DNA of 64,000 nt from Candidatus Enterovibrio altilux (GTDB lineage Bacteria; Pseudomonadota; Gammaproteobacteria; Enterobacterales; Vibrionaceae): NCBI RefSeq assembly GCF_002381345.1, contig NZ_CP020660.1, forward strand, positions 434,001-498,000, given 5' to 3'. Shown here piece by piece: positions 1 through 9,697 of the stretch. A program made the position numbers and the translations under genes. Under the pieces are notes generated by a model. It saw only the letters and a list, made by a program, of their open reading frames with translations. It made no database searches and was not told the DNA's origin. Numbering within the stretch: position 1 is the first letter of the stretch; each line of letters starts with the position of its first letter.

Positions 1-1326
1 ATGCAGTACAATAGCTTGCGTGGGCACCGCCATGCCAGCAAGCATATCTTGCACAATGTATTCTGGTAGTTCTGATCGCGGATTATCGTCAGTAAGGATA
101 ACTTTATCTGCAAACTTTTCTGCAATTTTAGCCATTAATGGACGCTTACCTGTGTCTCTGTTTCCACCACAACCCACAATGCACCAAAGTTCACCTTTAC
201 AGTGACGTCTGAGTGCAGTTAGTGCTTTTTCCAGTGCTGTGGGGGTGTGAGCGTAGTCAACGACAAGCATGGGTTTACCAATATGATGAAAAATTTCCAT
301 TCGTCCAATCACTGCTTGAAGTTTAGGTGCAACATTGAGCAACGCTGACTTCTCATAGCCCAACCCCAACAACGTAGTCAGACTCAACAATAAGTTCATC
401 ACATTAAATTCACCCACCAGAGGAGCCGTGAATTCACCATCACCCCAATAAGATGAAAATGCAATCGTAACACTGCAAGTCGAATAGCTCACAAAAGTAA
501 GCCATAGCTTACGACCTTGATGAACTAGCACCGCCGACTTTGAAAAAGAAACAGCAATAGCCTCTGGCATATTCACTAACCATTGCGCACCGACTTCATC
601 ATCGGCATTAATTATGGATACTGATAAGCTATAGTGCGTAAATAAATGCAATTTTACTTCAGCATAAGCTTCCATGGTGCCGTGGTAATCGAGGTGATCG
701 CGACTTAAATTCGTAAAAATAGCCGCATCAAATGCCACGGCTTTAACGCGATCTTGTATTAACCCATGCGAAGATACTTCCATGGCAACATGCGTAGCTT
801 TTGCTTCCTTGTACACAAAAAGTTGTTGCTGAATATCTACTGCGCTACTTGTGGTATTTAATGCTGGCTCCAGAGCATTAAGAAACCCATTACCTGTTGT
901 TCCCATCACGACAGCACGACCGCCCATAAGATCAATCCACTGAGCAATTAATTGGCTAACGGTAGTCTTGCCGTTTGTGCCCGTCACACCAATAGTCGTC
1001 ATATACTTACTTGGATTTTGGAAGAAGCGTGAAGCAATCTCGGAAAGATGCGATTTAAGATGAGGAAAGGCCACCACAGGAACATCATTGTAAAAGGTAA
1101 CACCAAACTGACCACAAGTGTCACCGTCATCAGCAATCACAGCAACAGCGCCAACATGAACAGCAGCAGCAATAAACCGTCTTGCATCTAAGTTATATCC
1201 CTGGATCGCAATAAATACATCACCATACTTAATCTGGCGATTATCCAGAGAAAGTCCTGAGATCTCTTGTTCTGGCACACCATCAAACCACGGCGCTAAT
1301 AATTCGGTAAAACTAGTGTTGGGCAT
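1..1326 (-). CDS. murE: UDP-MurNAc-tripeptide synthetase MurE (partial, C-terminus outside window)
   Basis: Cytoplasmic ligase that adds meso-diaminopimelate to UDP-MurNAc-L-Ala-D-Glu in peptidoglycan synthesis. Read leftwards it starts MPNTSFTELLAPWF and stays open for 442 codons to the window edge. The ATP-binding motif GVTGTNGKTT lies near residue 110, the Mur-ligase motif VDYAHTPTALE is near residue 360, and DDNPRSE near residue 410 is the DAP-recognition signature of DAP-type (not Lys-type) MurE. The ATG overlaps the ftsI stop by one base (TGATG), so translation is probably coupled. Only the last ~50 residues should be missing. Confidence 0.96.
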   Translation of the reverse strand, partial: MPNTSFTELLAPWFDGVPEQEISGLSLDNRQIKYGDVFIAIQGYNLDARRFIAAAVHVGAVAVIADDGDTCGQFGVTFYNDVPVVAFPHLKSHLSEIASRFFQNPSKYMTTIGVTGTNGKTTVSQLIAQWIDLMGGRAVVMGTTGNGFLNALEPALNTTSSAVDIQQQLFVYKEAKATHVAMEVSSHGLIQDRVKAVAFDAAIFTNLSRDHLDYHGTMEAYAEVKLHLFTHYSLSVSIINADDEVGAQWLVNMPEAIAVSFSKSAVLVHQGRKLWLTFVSYSTCSVTIAFSSYWGDGEFTAPLVGEFNVMNLLLSLTTLLGLGYEKSALLNVAPKLQAVIGRMEIFHHIGKPMLVVDYAHTPTALEKALTALRRHCKGELWCIVGCGGNRDTGKRPLMAKIAEKFADKVILTDDNPRSELPEYIVQDMLAGMAVPTQAIVLH

Positions 1327-3074
1327 CAGTTCTTCTTGTCCGTTCTAGTAATTTGTAACATAGAGTCTCTTGCATCAGGCGCAATATTTAGGATTTGCAA
1401 TGTACTCTTCATCACTTCAGAAAAGACAGGTGCCGCGACTTGGCCACCATAATATTTATCACCTTGAGGTTCGTTTATCACGACAACTATCGCGATCCGC
1501 GGATCGCTGATCGGCGCGATCCCAGCAGTATAACTTATATATTCATCACCGTACCCACCAGCTATAGCTACTTTAGCGGTGCCAGTTTTTGCTCCTACAC
1601 GATAGCCATTTACTGCTGCACGTCTTGCACTGCCACCTACCTGAGTCACCGATTCCAACATATCAATTACTTTACGGGTATTTTCACGCGATGCCACTTG
1701 CTTACCGGGTACAACTGCTTCTGTTTTTAAAATAGAAAGAGGACGCTTTACACCTAATCCACCAAGCACAGCATAGACTCGCACCAATTGAGCTGGTGTA
1801 ATAGACAAGCCGTAACCAAATGACAATGTTGCGCGTTCAAAATCAGACCATCGCCTACGCGAAGGGTAGAAGCCTAGTGACTCGCCAACAAGATTCATAC
1901 CAGTTGCGTCGCCTACACCAAAACTACTGTACAACCCTAATAACTCTTCAACAGGCATCGATAAAGACAGTTTACTCACACCTATATTACTGGATTTTTT
2001 AAGAATTTTACGTAAATTTGCTTTACCAGCTTTAGAAACGTCACGTACTTTGACACCACCAATCGACATCACACCATTGCCCGTATCGATAATGGTAGTT
2101 TCATCTGCAATGCCATTTTCAAGTGCTGCAAGCACAACTAACGGTTTGATAGTTGAGCCCGGTTCAAACACATCAGTAATTGCACGATTTCGCATCGTAA
2201 AATTTTTTAAGTACAAACGATTATTGGGGTTATAAGACGGTGCATTTACCATAACAAGCACTTCTCCAGTACGCACATCAACCATCACCACAGACCCTGA
2301 CGTTGCTCTATAATCTGCGACTGCCTGTTTAATAGCGCGATAAGAAATAGCCTGTAATCGCTGGTCGATGCTCAGCTGAAGAGGTTTACCTTCTTTGCGC
2401 TCTTTGAGCGAAATATTTTCAACAACGTGACCGTATCTATCTTTTCGAACAGTACGACGGCCTGGTTCACCGCTCAACCAATCATCATACCCACGTTCAA
2501 TGCCTTCCAATCCCCGCCCATCAATACCAGTCACCCCAATCAGATGTGCACTAACCTCACCCGCAGGGTAATAACGGCGAGATTCATCTTTGGTATTGAT
2601 GCCCGCCAATTTAAGGCCTTCAATATAAGTCGATATCGCAGGACTCACCTGGCGCTGTAGATAAATAAACCGCTTGTTTTTATTATTTTCAAGACGGGCA
2701 AGCATCTCTTGTCTATTGATATTTAACGCATCCGCTAATGCGTGCCAACGAAATCTATCTTGTAACTTATCATTTTTAAATATCGTGACAGGATCTGCAT
2801 ACACCGCTTGAACTGGCACACTCACTGCGAGGGATTCATCATTACGGTCAGTAAGCATACCTCGAGCTGCAGGCATTGCTGTCACTCGGACAGAACGTAA
2901 ATCACCTTCATAACGAAGGCGGTCTGGTTCAATGACTTGAATGTAGGCGGCGCGGGTAATTAAAGCAGTCAATGCAAAGAAAATACTGCAACAAACTGTT
3001 ACAAAACGCCACTTAATAAAAGTTAGCATCTGCTGACCAGCTAGTTGATCACCTACTTTCTTTTTTTCTTTCAA
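1326..3074 (-). CDS. ftsI: Division-specific transpeptidase FtsI (PBP3)
   Basis: Septal peptidoglycan D,D-transpeptidase of the divisome. The 582 residues show a short cytoplasmic tail, one membrane anchor at ~24-45, a non-catalytic dimerisation domain, then the transpeptidase domain with all three active-site motifs: STIK with Ser307, SSN at ~361-363 and KTGT at ~496. The length matches the family (588 in E. coli). It lies two bases after ftsL and overlaps murE by one base, so it is in the dcw operon. Nothing appears degraded. Confidence 0.97.
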   Translation of the reverse strand: MKEKKKVGDQLAGQQMLTFIKWRFVTVCCSIFFALTALITRAAYIQVIEPDRLRYEGDLRSVRVTAMPAARGMLTDRNDESLAVSVPVQAVYADPVTIFKNDKLQDRFRWHALADALNINRQEMLARLENNKNKRFIYLQRQVSPAISTYIEGLKLAGINTKDESRRYYPAGEVSAHLIGVTGIDGRGLEGIERGYDDWLSGEPGRRTVRKDRYGHVVENISLKERKEGKPLQLSIDQRLQAISYRAIKQAVADYRATSGSVVMVDVRTGEVLVMVNAPSYNPNNRLYLKNFTMRNRAITDVFEPGSTIKPLVVLAALENGIADETTIIDTGNGVMSIGGVKVRDVSKAGKANLRKILKKSSNIGVSKLSLSMPVEELLGLYSSFGVGDATGMNLVGESLGFYPSRRRWSDFERATLSFGYGLSITPAQLVRVYAVLGGLGVKRPLSILKTEAVVPGKQVASRENTRKVIDMLESVTQVGGSARRAAVNGYRVGAKTGTAKVAIAGGYGDEYISYTAGIAPISDPRIAIVVVINEPQGDKYYGGQVAAPVFSEVMKSTLQILNIAPDARDSMLQITRTDKKN

Positions 3075-3076
3075 TA

Positions 3077-3388
3077 CTATTGGCTCACTATGACTTCACG
3101 CTTACTGTCAGGACGCACCATACCCTGATCTTGCCGCGCTATACTTTCAACACGACTATGCTCTGTTAAAGCATGTTCTTCTAGCAGCTGATTTCGCCAT
3201 TCAACCTCTAAGCGCTCTCGCTCCATTAATAATTGATCATTGCCTGCGATAATACTACGTGTTTGCTGAGTGGTGTACACCACACCCAAAGCCGAGAGTA
3301 AAACCAATACAAATAGAATCAACTGTACTTTACCTACCGAAGTTAGATCATGAATAATTTGCTTGGTTAACCCAACATGAGCCCGCAT
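3077..3388 (-). CDS. ftsL: Cell division protein FtsL
   Basis: Small bitopic divisome protein that links FtsB/FtsQ to FtsWI activation. The 103 residues have one transmembrane helix at about 22-40 (LILFVLVLLSALGVVYTT), followed by a periplasmic heptad/coiled-coil segment, the standard FtsL architecture. Sequence identity in this family is low, so the call rests mainly on size, topology and position between rsmH and ftsI. The ATG overlaps the rsmH stop by one base (TAATG), indicating coupling. Confidence 0.92.
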   Translation of the reverse strand: MRAHVGLTKQIIHDLTSVGKVQLILFVLVLLSALGVVYTTQQTRSIIAGNDQLLMERERLEVEWRNQLLEEHALTEHSRVESIARQDQGMVRPDSKREVIVSQ

Positions 3389-4341
3389 TAAAAGCTTAGT
3401 TTTTCTGCCACACGCAGCACTGAGCTACGTGAGCGTGCATTATATGTCACTTCAAGATTAGACGGTTTCAATACTTTGTCTACTGGCTTCATTGCTGCTC
3501 GACCCAATTCTAAAATTTGTGTTTCCGTTAATGGCACACCATGAGGTACCTTCGGCCCTTTGCTTTGCTTGCGGATAAAACGCTTGACCATGCGATCTTC
3601 TAACGAATGGAAGCTAATTACTGATAAACGTCCTTTAGGTGCAAGAACATTCAGCACACCTTGCAATGCGGTCTCAATCTCATTCAACTCATTATTAATG
3701 TAAATACGTATCGCTTGGAAGCTGCGTGTTGCAGGATGCTTATTTCTCTCTCGGAAAGGTATAACATTTGTGATAAAATTAGCTAACTGTACAGTGCGTG
3801 TCAGTGGTTCTTTTTCTTTATTTTCACGACGTTCAACAATCGCACAAGCAATACGTTTCGCAAAACGTTCTTCACCAAAGACTTTCAACACCCATGCAAT
3901 GTCATCTACATCAGCTTCTTGAAGCCATTGAACTGCAGGTATACCAGATGTTGGGTCCATACGCATGTCCAGTGAACCATCTCGCATGAAGCTAAAACCA
4001 CGTTCTGGATCATCTAACTGAGGAGAAGACACTCCTAAATCCATCAATACACCATCAATCTGACCACTTAAACCGAATCCTTCAATATATTTTTGAATAC
4101 CAGAAAACTGGCCGTGAATAATACTAAAACGTGAATCATTAATTTTTGCTCCTTCAGCAATTGCTTGTGGATCCCGATCAATACCGTAAAGGCGACCATT
4201 TTCGCCAAGGCGAGACAAAATTTGACGGCTATGCCCCCCACGGCCAAATGTGCAATCTACATAAATACCATTAGATTTTATCGCTAAACCATTAATTGAT
4301 TCATGTAAAAAAACCGACATATGTGAAAACTGCTTTGACAT
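3388..4341 (-). CDS. rsmH: 16S rRNA (cytosine-1402-N4) methyltransferase RsmH
   Basis: SAM-dependent methyltransferase (formerly MraW) for the N4-methyl group of C1402 in the decoding centre; its 2'-O partner RsmI is also in this window. The 317 residues include an N-terminal FLHESINGL motif, the SAM-binding [12 protein letters not shown] near residue 30, [12 protein letters not shown] near 100, and a C-terminal [18 protein letters not shown] motif near 245, all family hallmarks. The gene starts 13 bases after the end of the dead mraZ gene and leads into ftsL. Confidence 0.97.
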   Translation of the reverse strand: MSKQFSHMSVFLHESINGLAIKSNGIYVDCTFGRGGHSRQILSRLGENGRLYGIDRDPQAIAEGAKINDSRFSIIHGQFSGIQKYIEGFGLSGQIDGVLMDLGVSSPQLDDPERGFSFMRDGSLDMRMDPTSGIPAVQWLQEADVDDIAWVLKVFGEERFAKRIACAIVERRENKEKEPLTRTVQLANFITNVIPFRERNKHPATRSFQAIRIYINNELNEIETALQGVLNVLAPKGRLSVISFHSLEDRMVKRFIRKQSKGPKVPHGVPLTETQILELGRAAMKPVDKVLKPSNLEVTYNARSRSSVLRVAEKLSF

Positions 4342-4354
4342 AATTTTTGAGCAC

Positions 4355-4809
4355 CTAAAGCGAGAGGGAGGTAAGTCTATTGTTCAATGCCTCTGTAGCA
4401 TTAGCTTGAAGTTTAATATATCTATCTATTTGTTGCTGTCATTTATCACTGTACCAGAGTTCAACTTTATCAAGTGACCTCATCAGCACGGCTTTGTTCT
4501 TTAACCCCGCATAATCACGTGACATTGTGATAATCAATCTTCGCCCTTAATTATCCATCTTCCATTCAAAGGCATGATCCAACAACAAACGCGGAGAAAA
4601 TATTTTACTGGATGTAAGCTAGACAAATGCGTAAATTTTTTAATTAGCTCCCACTTTGGCAACAAATATAGAATAAACAGGGAAGTTAATGCACTATAAC
4701 GCAAGCAAACACGTCACCACACAGCGTATTACAGTCGTTTCGATAACGCCTTCGCAATGCCTACCCAACTTTTCATATCAAATGAAATGGCAGACACACC
4801 CCTTAACAT
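4355..4809 (-). pseudogene. mraZ: mraZ pseudogene (dcw-cluster regulator, inactivated)
   Basis: Too broken to form one open frame, but recognisable end to end. Start ATG at 4809 gives MLRGVSAISFDMK (family MFRGA..SLDAK). After frameshifts come LFILYLLPKWELIKK and HLSSLHP, then RLLLDHAFEWKMDN, a TAA, GRRLIIT, YAGLKNKAVLMRSLDKVELW and a TGA where the family has Trp, ending NRLTSLSL at the TAG. Total length of 455 nt fits the usual 152-codon gene. MraZ normally represses the dcw cluster from its promoter; the position directly upstream of rsmH confirms the identity. A possible -10 (TATAAT, 4960-4955, minus strand) lies upstream. Confidence 0.9.
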
Positions 4810-5029
4810 GCAATTTAGTTGTCTTGCACGCTAGAATACCTCGCTTTATTTTACAATATTTCACTAGAGTGTACGTATTAGGCAAAAAGAAAGTCAAGCA
4901 GGGGAATCATTCAAGACCGCACACGTTTTAATGAATACATTGTTAATTTAACGGATTATATGCCAAAAATAACTATTCTATTTTTGACTTGACATCATGT
5001 TAGCATGAAGCACCATAAATATTAGTCGC

Positions 5030-5067
5030 CATTAAAAGAAAAGAAGGCAAGCTAATGCTCGCCTTCT
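5030..5067 (-). terminator. Rho-independent terminator of rnpB
   Basis: On the minus strand an 11-bp stem (AGAAGGCGAGC / GCTTGCCTTCT, one mismatch) with an ATTA loop is followed by a T-rich tract. It lies immediately after the 3' end of the RNase P RNA, as expected. Confidence 0.8.
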
Positions 5068-5078
5068 AAATATGATAT

Positions 5079-5458
5079 GAGTTGGCCTATAAGCCGGGTT
5101 CTGTGCCGTAACCGGTGGTAACCATTCGTCTAGGCCTGCAATCGCTCACAGGCTCCAGCAACCTACCCGTCCTCAACACGGGCCGCGCCAATGAGGGCCT
5201 ATTTGGTCTTGCTCCGAGTGGAGTTTACCTTGCCACGAACTGTTACCAGACGCGCGGTGTGCTTTTACCACACCCTTTCACCCTTACCTGTGAATACTAT
5301 AAATAGTAAGCCATCGGCGGTTTACTCTCTGTTGCACTTGTCGTAGGCTTGCGCCCCTCAGGCATTACCTGACACCCTGCCCTATGGAGCCCGGACTTTC
5401 CTCCCCTATGCCAGCGTCTCAAAGGACATTAACAAAGCAGCGGTTACCCAGCCAACTC
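5079..5458 (-). ncRNA. rnpB: RNase P RNA component (type A)
   Basis: Catalytic RNA that removes tRNA 5' leaders. Read leftwards it contains the universal core GAGGAAAGTCCGGGCTCC, then ATAGGGCAGGGTG, CAACAGAGAGTAAACCGCC, the AGACCAAATAGG segment of the P15 region, GAGCGATTGCAGGCCTAGA, and the 3' AACCCGGCTTATAGGCCAAC which pairs with the 5' GTTGGCTGGG to close P1. The ends are set by this P1 pairing; a terminator follows. The location between rsmI and mraZ is the usual Vibrio arrangement. The Met ORF inside it on the + strand is spurious. Confidence 0.97.
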
Positions 5459-5513
5459 AGAATTTAAATTCTATAACAATAATCGTCACTAATCTACTTT
5501 CAAACAGATCTTA

Positions 5514-6383
5514 TTATTGAAGATTCTCCAATCCCCATTTATAAAGAGTATTTTTTTTAACATTGAATAATTTAGCCGTTATTATTACTGCTTTTTTCAA
5601 CGGCAATTCCTTAGCAAGAAGCGCAACTGCATTTGTGGCTTCCAACGGTAAATAGTCTTCTCCAGCACGATATCCGGCAATCAAAAGGACTATCTCGCCA
5701 CGAATGCGATTTCGGTCTTCACTCACCCATTCAACCAATTCACCGAGCGGAACACCATGAATAGTTTCATACGTTTTAGTCAACTCACGGGCAATCACGA
5801 CCATACGTTCACTACCCAGCACCTCCAACATGTCATCAAGGGTATTGATAATACGGTGTGGTGATTCGTAGAAAATAAGTGTACGGGGATCTTGAGCCAC
5901 TTCTGTGAACTTATCTTTCCGTCCTTTGCTTCTTGGCGGTAAAAAACCTTCAAAACTAAAACGATCAGACGGTAAACCTGAAGCACTCAAAGCAGTAATC
6001 AGAGCACAGGGACCTGGCAAGGGCACAACCTTAATACCTACCTGACGACACCGCGTAACTAAGTGGTAACCTGGATCAGAAATCAGCGGTGTACCAGCAT
6101 CAGAAACTAAAGCAATATTTTGTCCTGTCATTAACTTTTTAACCAAAATGTTTGCCTTTTGCCGCTCATTATGATCATGCAAAGCAAGAGTTCTGGTCAT
6201 GATACCAAAATGTGACAATAGTCTGCCAGTATAACGGGTATCCTCAGCAGCAATAATGTCTACCTGCTGTAGAATTGACAATGCACGTCGGGTGATATCT
6301 CCTAAATTTCCGATCGGAGTTGGCACGATATATAAAGTTGAGACGTCAACCATTGTTGATGTTTCATCAGTCATTTGTTTCAC
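5514..6383 (-). CDS. rsmI: 16S rRNA 2'-O-ribose C1402 methyltransferase RsmI
   Basis: Methylates the ribose of C1402, the base whose N4 is modified by RsmH. The 289 residues match the tetrapyrrole-methylase-like family: [19 protein letters not shown] near 18, [62 protein letters not shown] and [10 protein letters not shown], with a C-terminal [14 protein letters not shown] segment. It is divergent from lpoA with 52 bases between the starts. The first ATG (MKQMTDETS) is used here; a second ATG three codons later is possible. Confidence 0.96.
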   Translation of the reverse strand: MKQMTDETSTMVDVSTLYIVPTPIGNLGDITRRALSILQQVDIIAAEDTRYTGRLLSHFGIMTRTLALHDHNERQKANILVKKLMTGQNIALVSDAGTPLISDPGYHLVTRCRQVGIKVVPLPGPCALITALSASGLPSDRFSFEGFLPPRSKGRKDKFTEVAQDPRTLIFYESPHRIINTLDDMLEVLGSERMVVIARELTKTYETIHGVPLGELVEWVSEDRNRIRGEIVLLIAGYRAGEDYLPLEATNAVALLAKELPLKKAVIITAKLFNVKKNTLYKWGLENLQ

Positions 6384-6435
6384 AACCCTTCGGCGATTAA
6401 TATAGAGGGGAATAAGTTACGGACAGAAGATAATT

Positions 6436-8271
6436 ATGCGTAAAATAACCCATAAATATAAAAGTATATCACGAGTTATCTTTCCAATCGCGTTAGCATT
6501 AGCACTTTCGGCATGTGTAGCCACCTCCCCCTCTTTGAAGGCTCCTTTGTATGACATCACAGCCCCAACGCTCGAGTCATCAAAATTCTACTTATTGAAA
6601 GCAGAAATAAGCGTTAATAAGGAAAAAGCTGACTGGTATTTGCTTGCTTTAAAAGCGTTGATTACAGAAAAACAATTCCCACAAGCTAGTGCTTTAGTAA
6701 GTCACTTGGCGAAGCTTCCACTTATGACAATCCAATTATCGGAGTGGCAACTTAACCGTGCGGTGCTATTGCAACAAAAAGGCCAATTTCAAGCTGCTAT
6801 CGATAGTTTAAACTTTTCATCTACCTGGAAACTACCAACACTTCAATATCAACGTTATTATCTTTTGAAAGGTAAACTTTACGAACAGATCAACAACCCT
6901 TCAGGAGCAGTACTCTCTTACACAGAAGCATCATCTTATCTATCTGATACGTTTGATAAACAACAAAACTGGGTTCGCGTTTGGAACTTACTCGTAGAAC
7001 TGTCACCCAGTAAGTTACATTCTCTTTCTGCAAACAGCAATACAGTGCTCTCTGGTTGGGCTGAATTAGTCGCGCTATTACGTCAGCACGCGGAGGAACC
7101 AGTACTGCAGCATACAGCCTTGAATATATGGTTAGCTACTAATCCAGAGCACCCAGCAAATTTTTATTTGCCAGATAACTACAAAACATTACAAACTATA
7201 GATATTGTTCGTCCGAACCGTATCGCTGTCCTATTGCCTCTTAGTGATAAATTTGTTGCACAAGGAGAAGCCATTCGTAATGGATTTATTCAGAAGCTAC
7301 TGGATGATAATTCTGGTGAGTCACAACCTGCAGTGATGTTTTATGATACCAATGGAATGGCGATGCCAGAGATCGTTGCTCACATGCAAAATGATGGTAT
7401 TCAATTTGTCATTGGCCCACTGCAAAAAGACAATGTAGATGCTTTTCTGAATGCTAGTCATAATACATTCCCAATGCTTGCACTCAATTTTCCCAGAAGT
7501 AAAATAAGAAGCAAAAATATCTGCTTTTTTACACTATCTCCGGAACAGGAAGCCAAACAAGCCGCTCTGCATATCGCGCAAAATAATCATCATTACCCGT
7601 TAGTGATTGCTCCAAATAATAAGTTTGGGCATCGTGTCAGTAGTGCTTTTTCTATTGAATGGCAAAGCGTTACAGGTAAAATACCTGAAATAAAGTATTT
7701 TGAAAATCGTGACACAATGCAAGAAACAGTGCAGCAAGTTTTTGGCCTTACCGAAAGCCAAGGTAGAATTCAACAAATAAACCAGATCCTTGGTTTAAAC
7801 ATGGCATCAGAACAACGTAGTCGTCGTGACATTGATGCAGTTTATTTAGTGGCCAATTCGGGTGAGTTAAGCTTGTTAAAGCCCTTCATTGAAGTCGCGA
7901 TTAACCCTAATGTTAACCCTCCGAAGTTCTATGCAAGTTCACACAGCAATCACTTTATCAATGGAATACGAGAGGTAGGAGAACTTCGTGGTATAGAGTT
8001 CAGTGATGTTCCTCTGCTTGTCGAACATAATAATCCAACGACAGTACGCTTCCACCAACTTTGGCCGGAACTTAATAATAGCATGATACGTCTGTACGCC
8101 TTAGGTATGGATGCATATTCACTTATCAAAGTTTTACCTCAAATGAAAGCGCTCCCTGAATACCGTTACCAAGGTCAGTCTGGAGAGTTGTCACTGGGTG
8201 AGCAGTGCGTAGTCAATCGTGTAGTTTCTTGGGCAATGTATGAGGATCAAGGTATTATTTCTATTCGATAA
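6436..8271 (+). CDS. lpoA: Penicillin-binding protein 1A activator LpoA
   Basis: Outer-membrane lipoprotein that reaches through the periplasm to stimulate the transpeptidase of PBP1A. The 611 residues begin with a lipoprotein signal peptide and lipobox LSAC (acylated Cys27), then an all-helical TPR-like N-terminal domain, and from ~residue 255 (NRIAVLLPLSDKFVAQG, IRNGF) a C-terminal periplasmic-binding-protein-like domain. E. coli LpoA is longer (678), but both domains are complete here. It is divergent from rsmI as in other gammaproteobacteria. Usual downstream neighbours (yraN, diaA, dolP) are replaced by a dead IS. Confidence 0.94.
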   Translation: MRKITHKYKSISRVIFPIALALALSACVATSPSLKAPLYDITAPTLESSKFYLLKAEISVNKEKADWYLLALKALITEKQFPQASALVSHLAKLPLMTIQLSEWQLNRAVLLQQKGQFQAAIDSLNFSSTWKLPTLQYQRYYLLKGKLYEQINNPSGAVLSYTEASSYLSDTFDKQQNWVRVWNLLVELSPSKLHSLSANSNTVLSGWAELVALLRQHAEEPVLQHTALNIWLATNPEHPANFYLPDNYKTLQTIDIVRPNRIAVLLPLSDKFVAQGEAIRNGFIQKLLDDNSGESQPAVMFYDTNGMAMPEIVAHMQNDGIQFVIGPLQKDNVDAFLNASHNTFPMLALNFPRSKIRSKNICFFTLSPEQEAKQAALHIAQNNHHYPLVIAPNNKFGHRVSSAFSIEWQSVTGKIPEIKYFENRDTMQETVQQVFGLTESQGRIQQINQILGLNMASEQRSRRDIDAVYLVANSGELSLLKPFIEVAINPNVNPPKFYASSHSNHFINGIREVGELRGIEFSDVPLLVEHNNPTTVRFHQLWPELNNSMIRLYALGMDAYSLIKVLPQMKALPEYRYQGQSGELSLGEQCVVNRVVSWAMYEDQGIISIR

Positions 8272-8335
8272 TAATAGATCACTCAATATGCAGTGCGCCA
8301 TAAATAAAAAATAATAAGTAATTAATATGAAGAAC

Positions 8336-9380
8336 TACTTTGCTCACCAAATAAGGGGACTAAATAAGTAATCTGCACTCTAAACAGCTAGACGCACTAA
8401 AATATTTAAATTTATGAGTAAACTCCGCTATAAAATAACTAGCTGGAGACAGTATAATCAAGCTTTAATCAATTGTGATTCACTAACATTTTAGATTGAG
8501 AAAGCAGCTATTCAGCTATGGAATCAAACTAAGCAGGGTAACCATAGGAAACCTCGTTTCTTTAACGACTTAGCCATTACGACGGTCCTCGTGGTTAAAT
8601 ACGTATTTGCAATACCATTGAGAGGTCTTCACCGATTCATTAATGCTGTTTTTACACTTTCTCAACTGCCATTGTCATGCCATCACTATTCATGCATTAG
8701 CAAAGACGCCAAAACGAATAACGTCACGTTCAAGATGAAGAGTAAAGGAACCATCAAGTACTTAGTCATTGATTCTACAGAACTCAAAGTCTACGGTAAA
8801 GGAGAGTAAAAAAGCATAGTACTGATAGGAAACTGCGAGCCTGGCGCAAGTTACATTTAGCGGTAAATATAAATTCGCACGAAATCATACCTGCTGAGTT
8901 AAGTGCATAAAATGTGACTGACGGTGAAGTGCCACCTAACTTACTCAAGCAGATCCGCCGAAAAATCAATACAATATCAACTAATGATGCTGACGACACC
9001 AAACAATGTTACGAAACTATTCATATTCAGCGGGCGGTCCCACTCATATCACCAAGAAAAGGAGCAACTTTTTAAAAAATAAGGTTATCCGCATAATTTA
9101 GTGGTCAATTATCAGAAGTTATACGGTTCCAATCATCATTAAAAAACGAGATATGATTACTATAAACGTTCCCTAGAAAAGACGGCAATGTTTCGAATCA
9201 AAAAATTACTCGGAAGGACATTAAACTTAAGAGATCATAATGCCCAGATTAGCAAAGCTCACACCATGATAAAAACGTTAAATAAGCTAACCAGGTTAAG
9301 TATGCCTAAAACAAAAACGATTGTTTAATCATTAATTATGTTGGGATCTACTATCTGAACTCAAATTAGAACACAAAGCC
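8336..9380 (+). mobile_element. IS903-group (IS5 family) element, degenerate copy 1
   Basis: About 1.04 kb, bounded by decayed inverted ends (family ends GGCTTTGTTTCCTAA...). The transposase relic (8414-9328) reads MSKLRYKITSWRQYNQA, IQLWNQTKQGN, IPLRGLHRFIN, VIDSTELKVYGKGE then TAG-type decay, and ends RDHNAQISKAHTMIK...MPKTKTIV. These match IS903 transposase motifs, including the first DDE aspartate region (IDST.LKVYG). Several in-frame stops and a frameshift make it inactive. It occupies the space where the genes after lpoA would be expected. Confidence 0.88.
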
Positions 9381-9697
9381 TCGACGAATAAACAGTCGAG
9401 AAATAACGTTTACTTCAACAATAAACGTTGTGTCAAAGAAGCTATTGAATAATTTTTACGGTTACTCATCCAGAGATTGCAAAGTTTTTGATTTTCTGAA
9501 TCAATTAAGCCTGTATTTCAAGCTAAGTAAGTGTATAGAAATAATTCAAAATTCACACTCAACGGGAATACATGATATAGTAGTTAATATATTTATATAA
9601 ACATCATTATAACGTTTAAGTCACACTTAATTTATTGCATGCATGATCAACTTACTTATGTGCAATTCAGCTTTATTACGAGTATATTTACTACAGC
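9381..9697. other. Intergenic, no gene; part of an unassigned repeat
   Basis: AT-rich stretch between the dead IS and the 3' end of pgm. No plausible gene seen. Bases ~9497-9540 (AAGCCTGTATTTCAAG...) resemble segments at ~20360-20416 and ~36506-36560, suggesting a third dispersed repeat family. Confidence 0.4.

Noticed and set aside
4355-4955. MraZ-binding TGGG repeats upstream of mraZ
   Set aside because: No tandem repeat of the required spacing is visible.
5115-5306. 63-codon ORF with a plausible start
   Set aside because: Lies wholly inside the RNase P RNA on the opposite strand.
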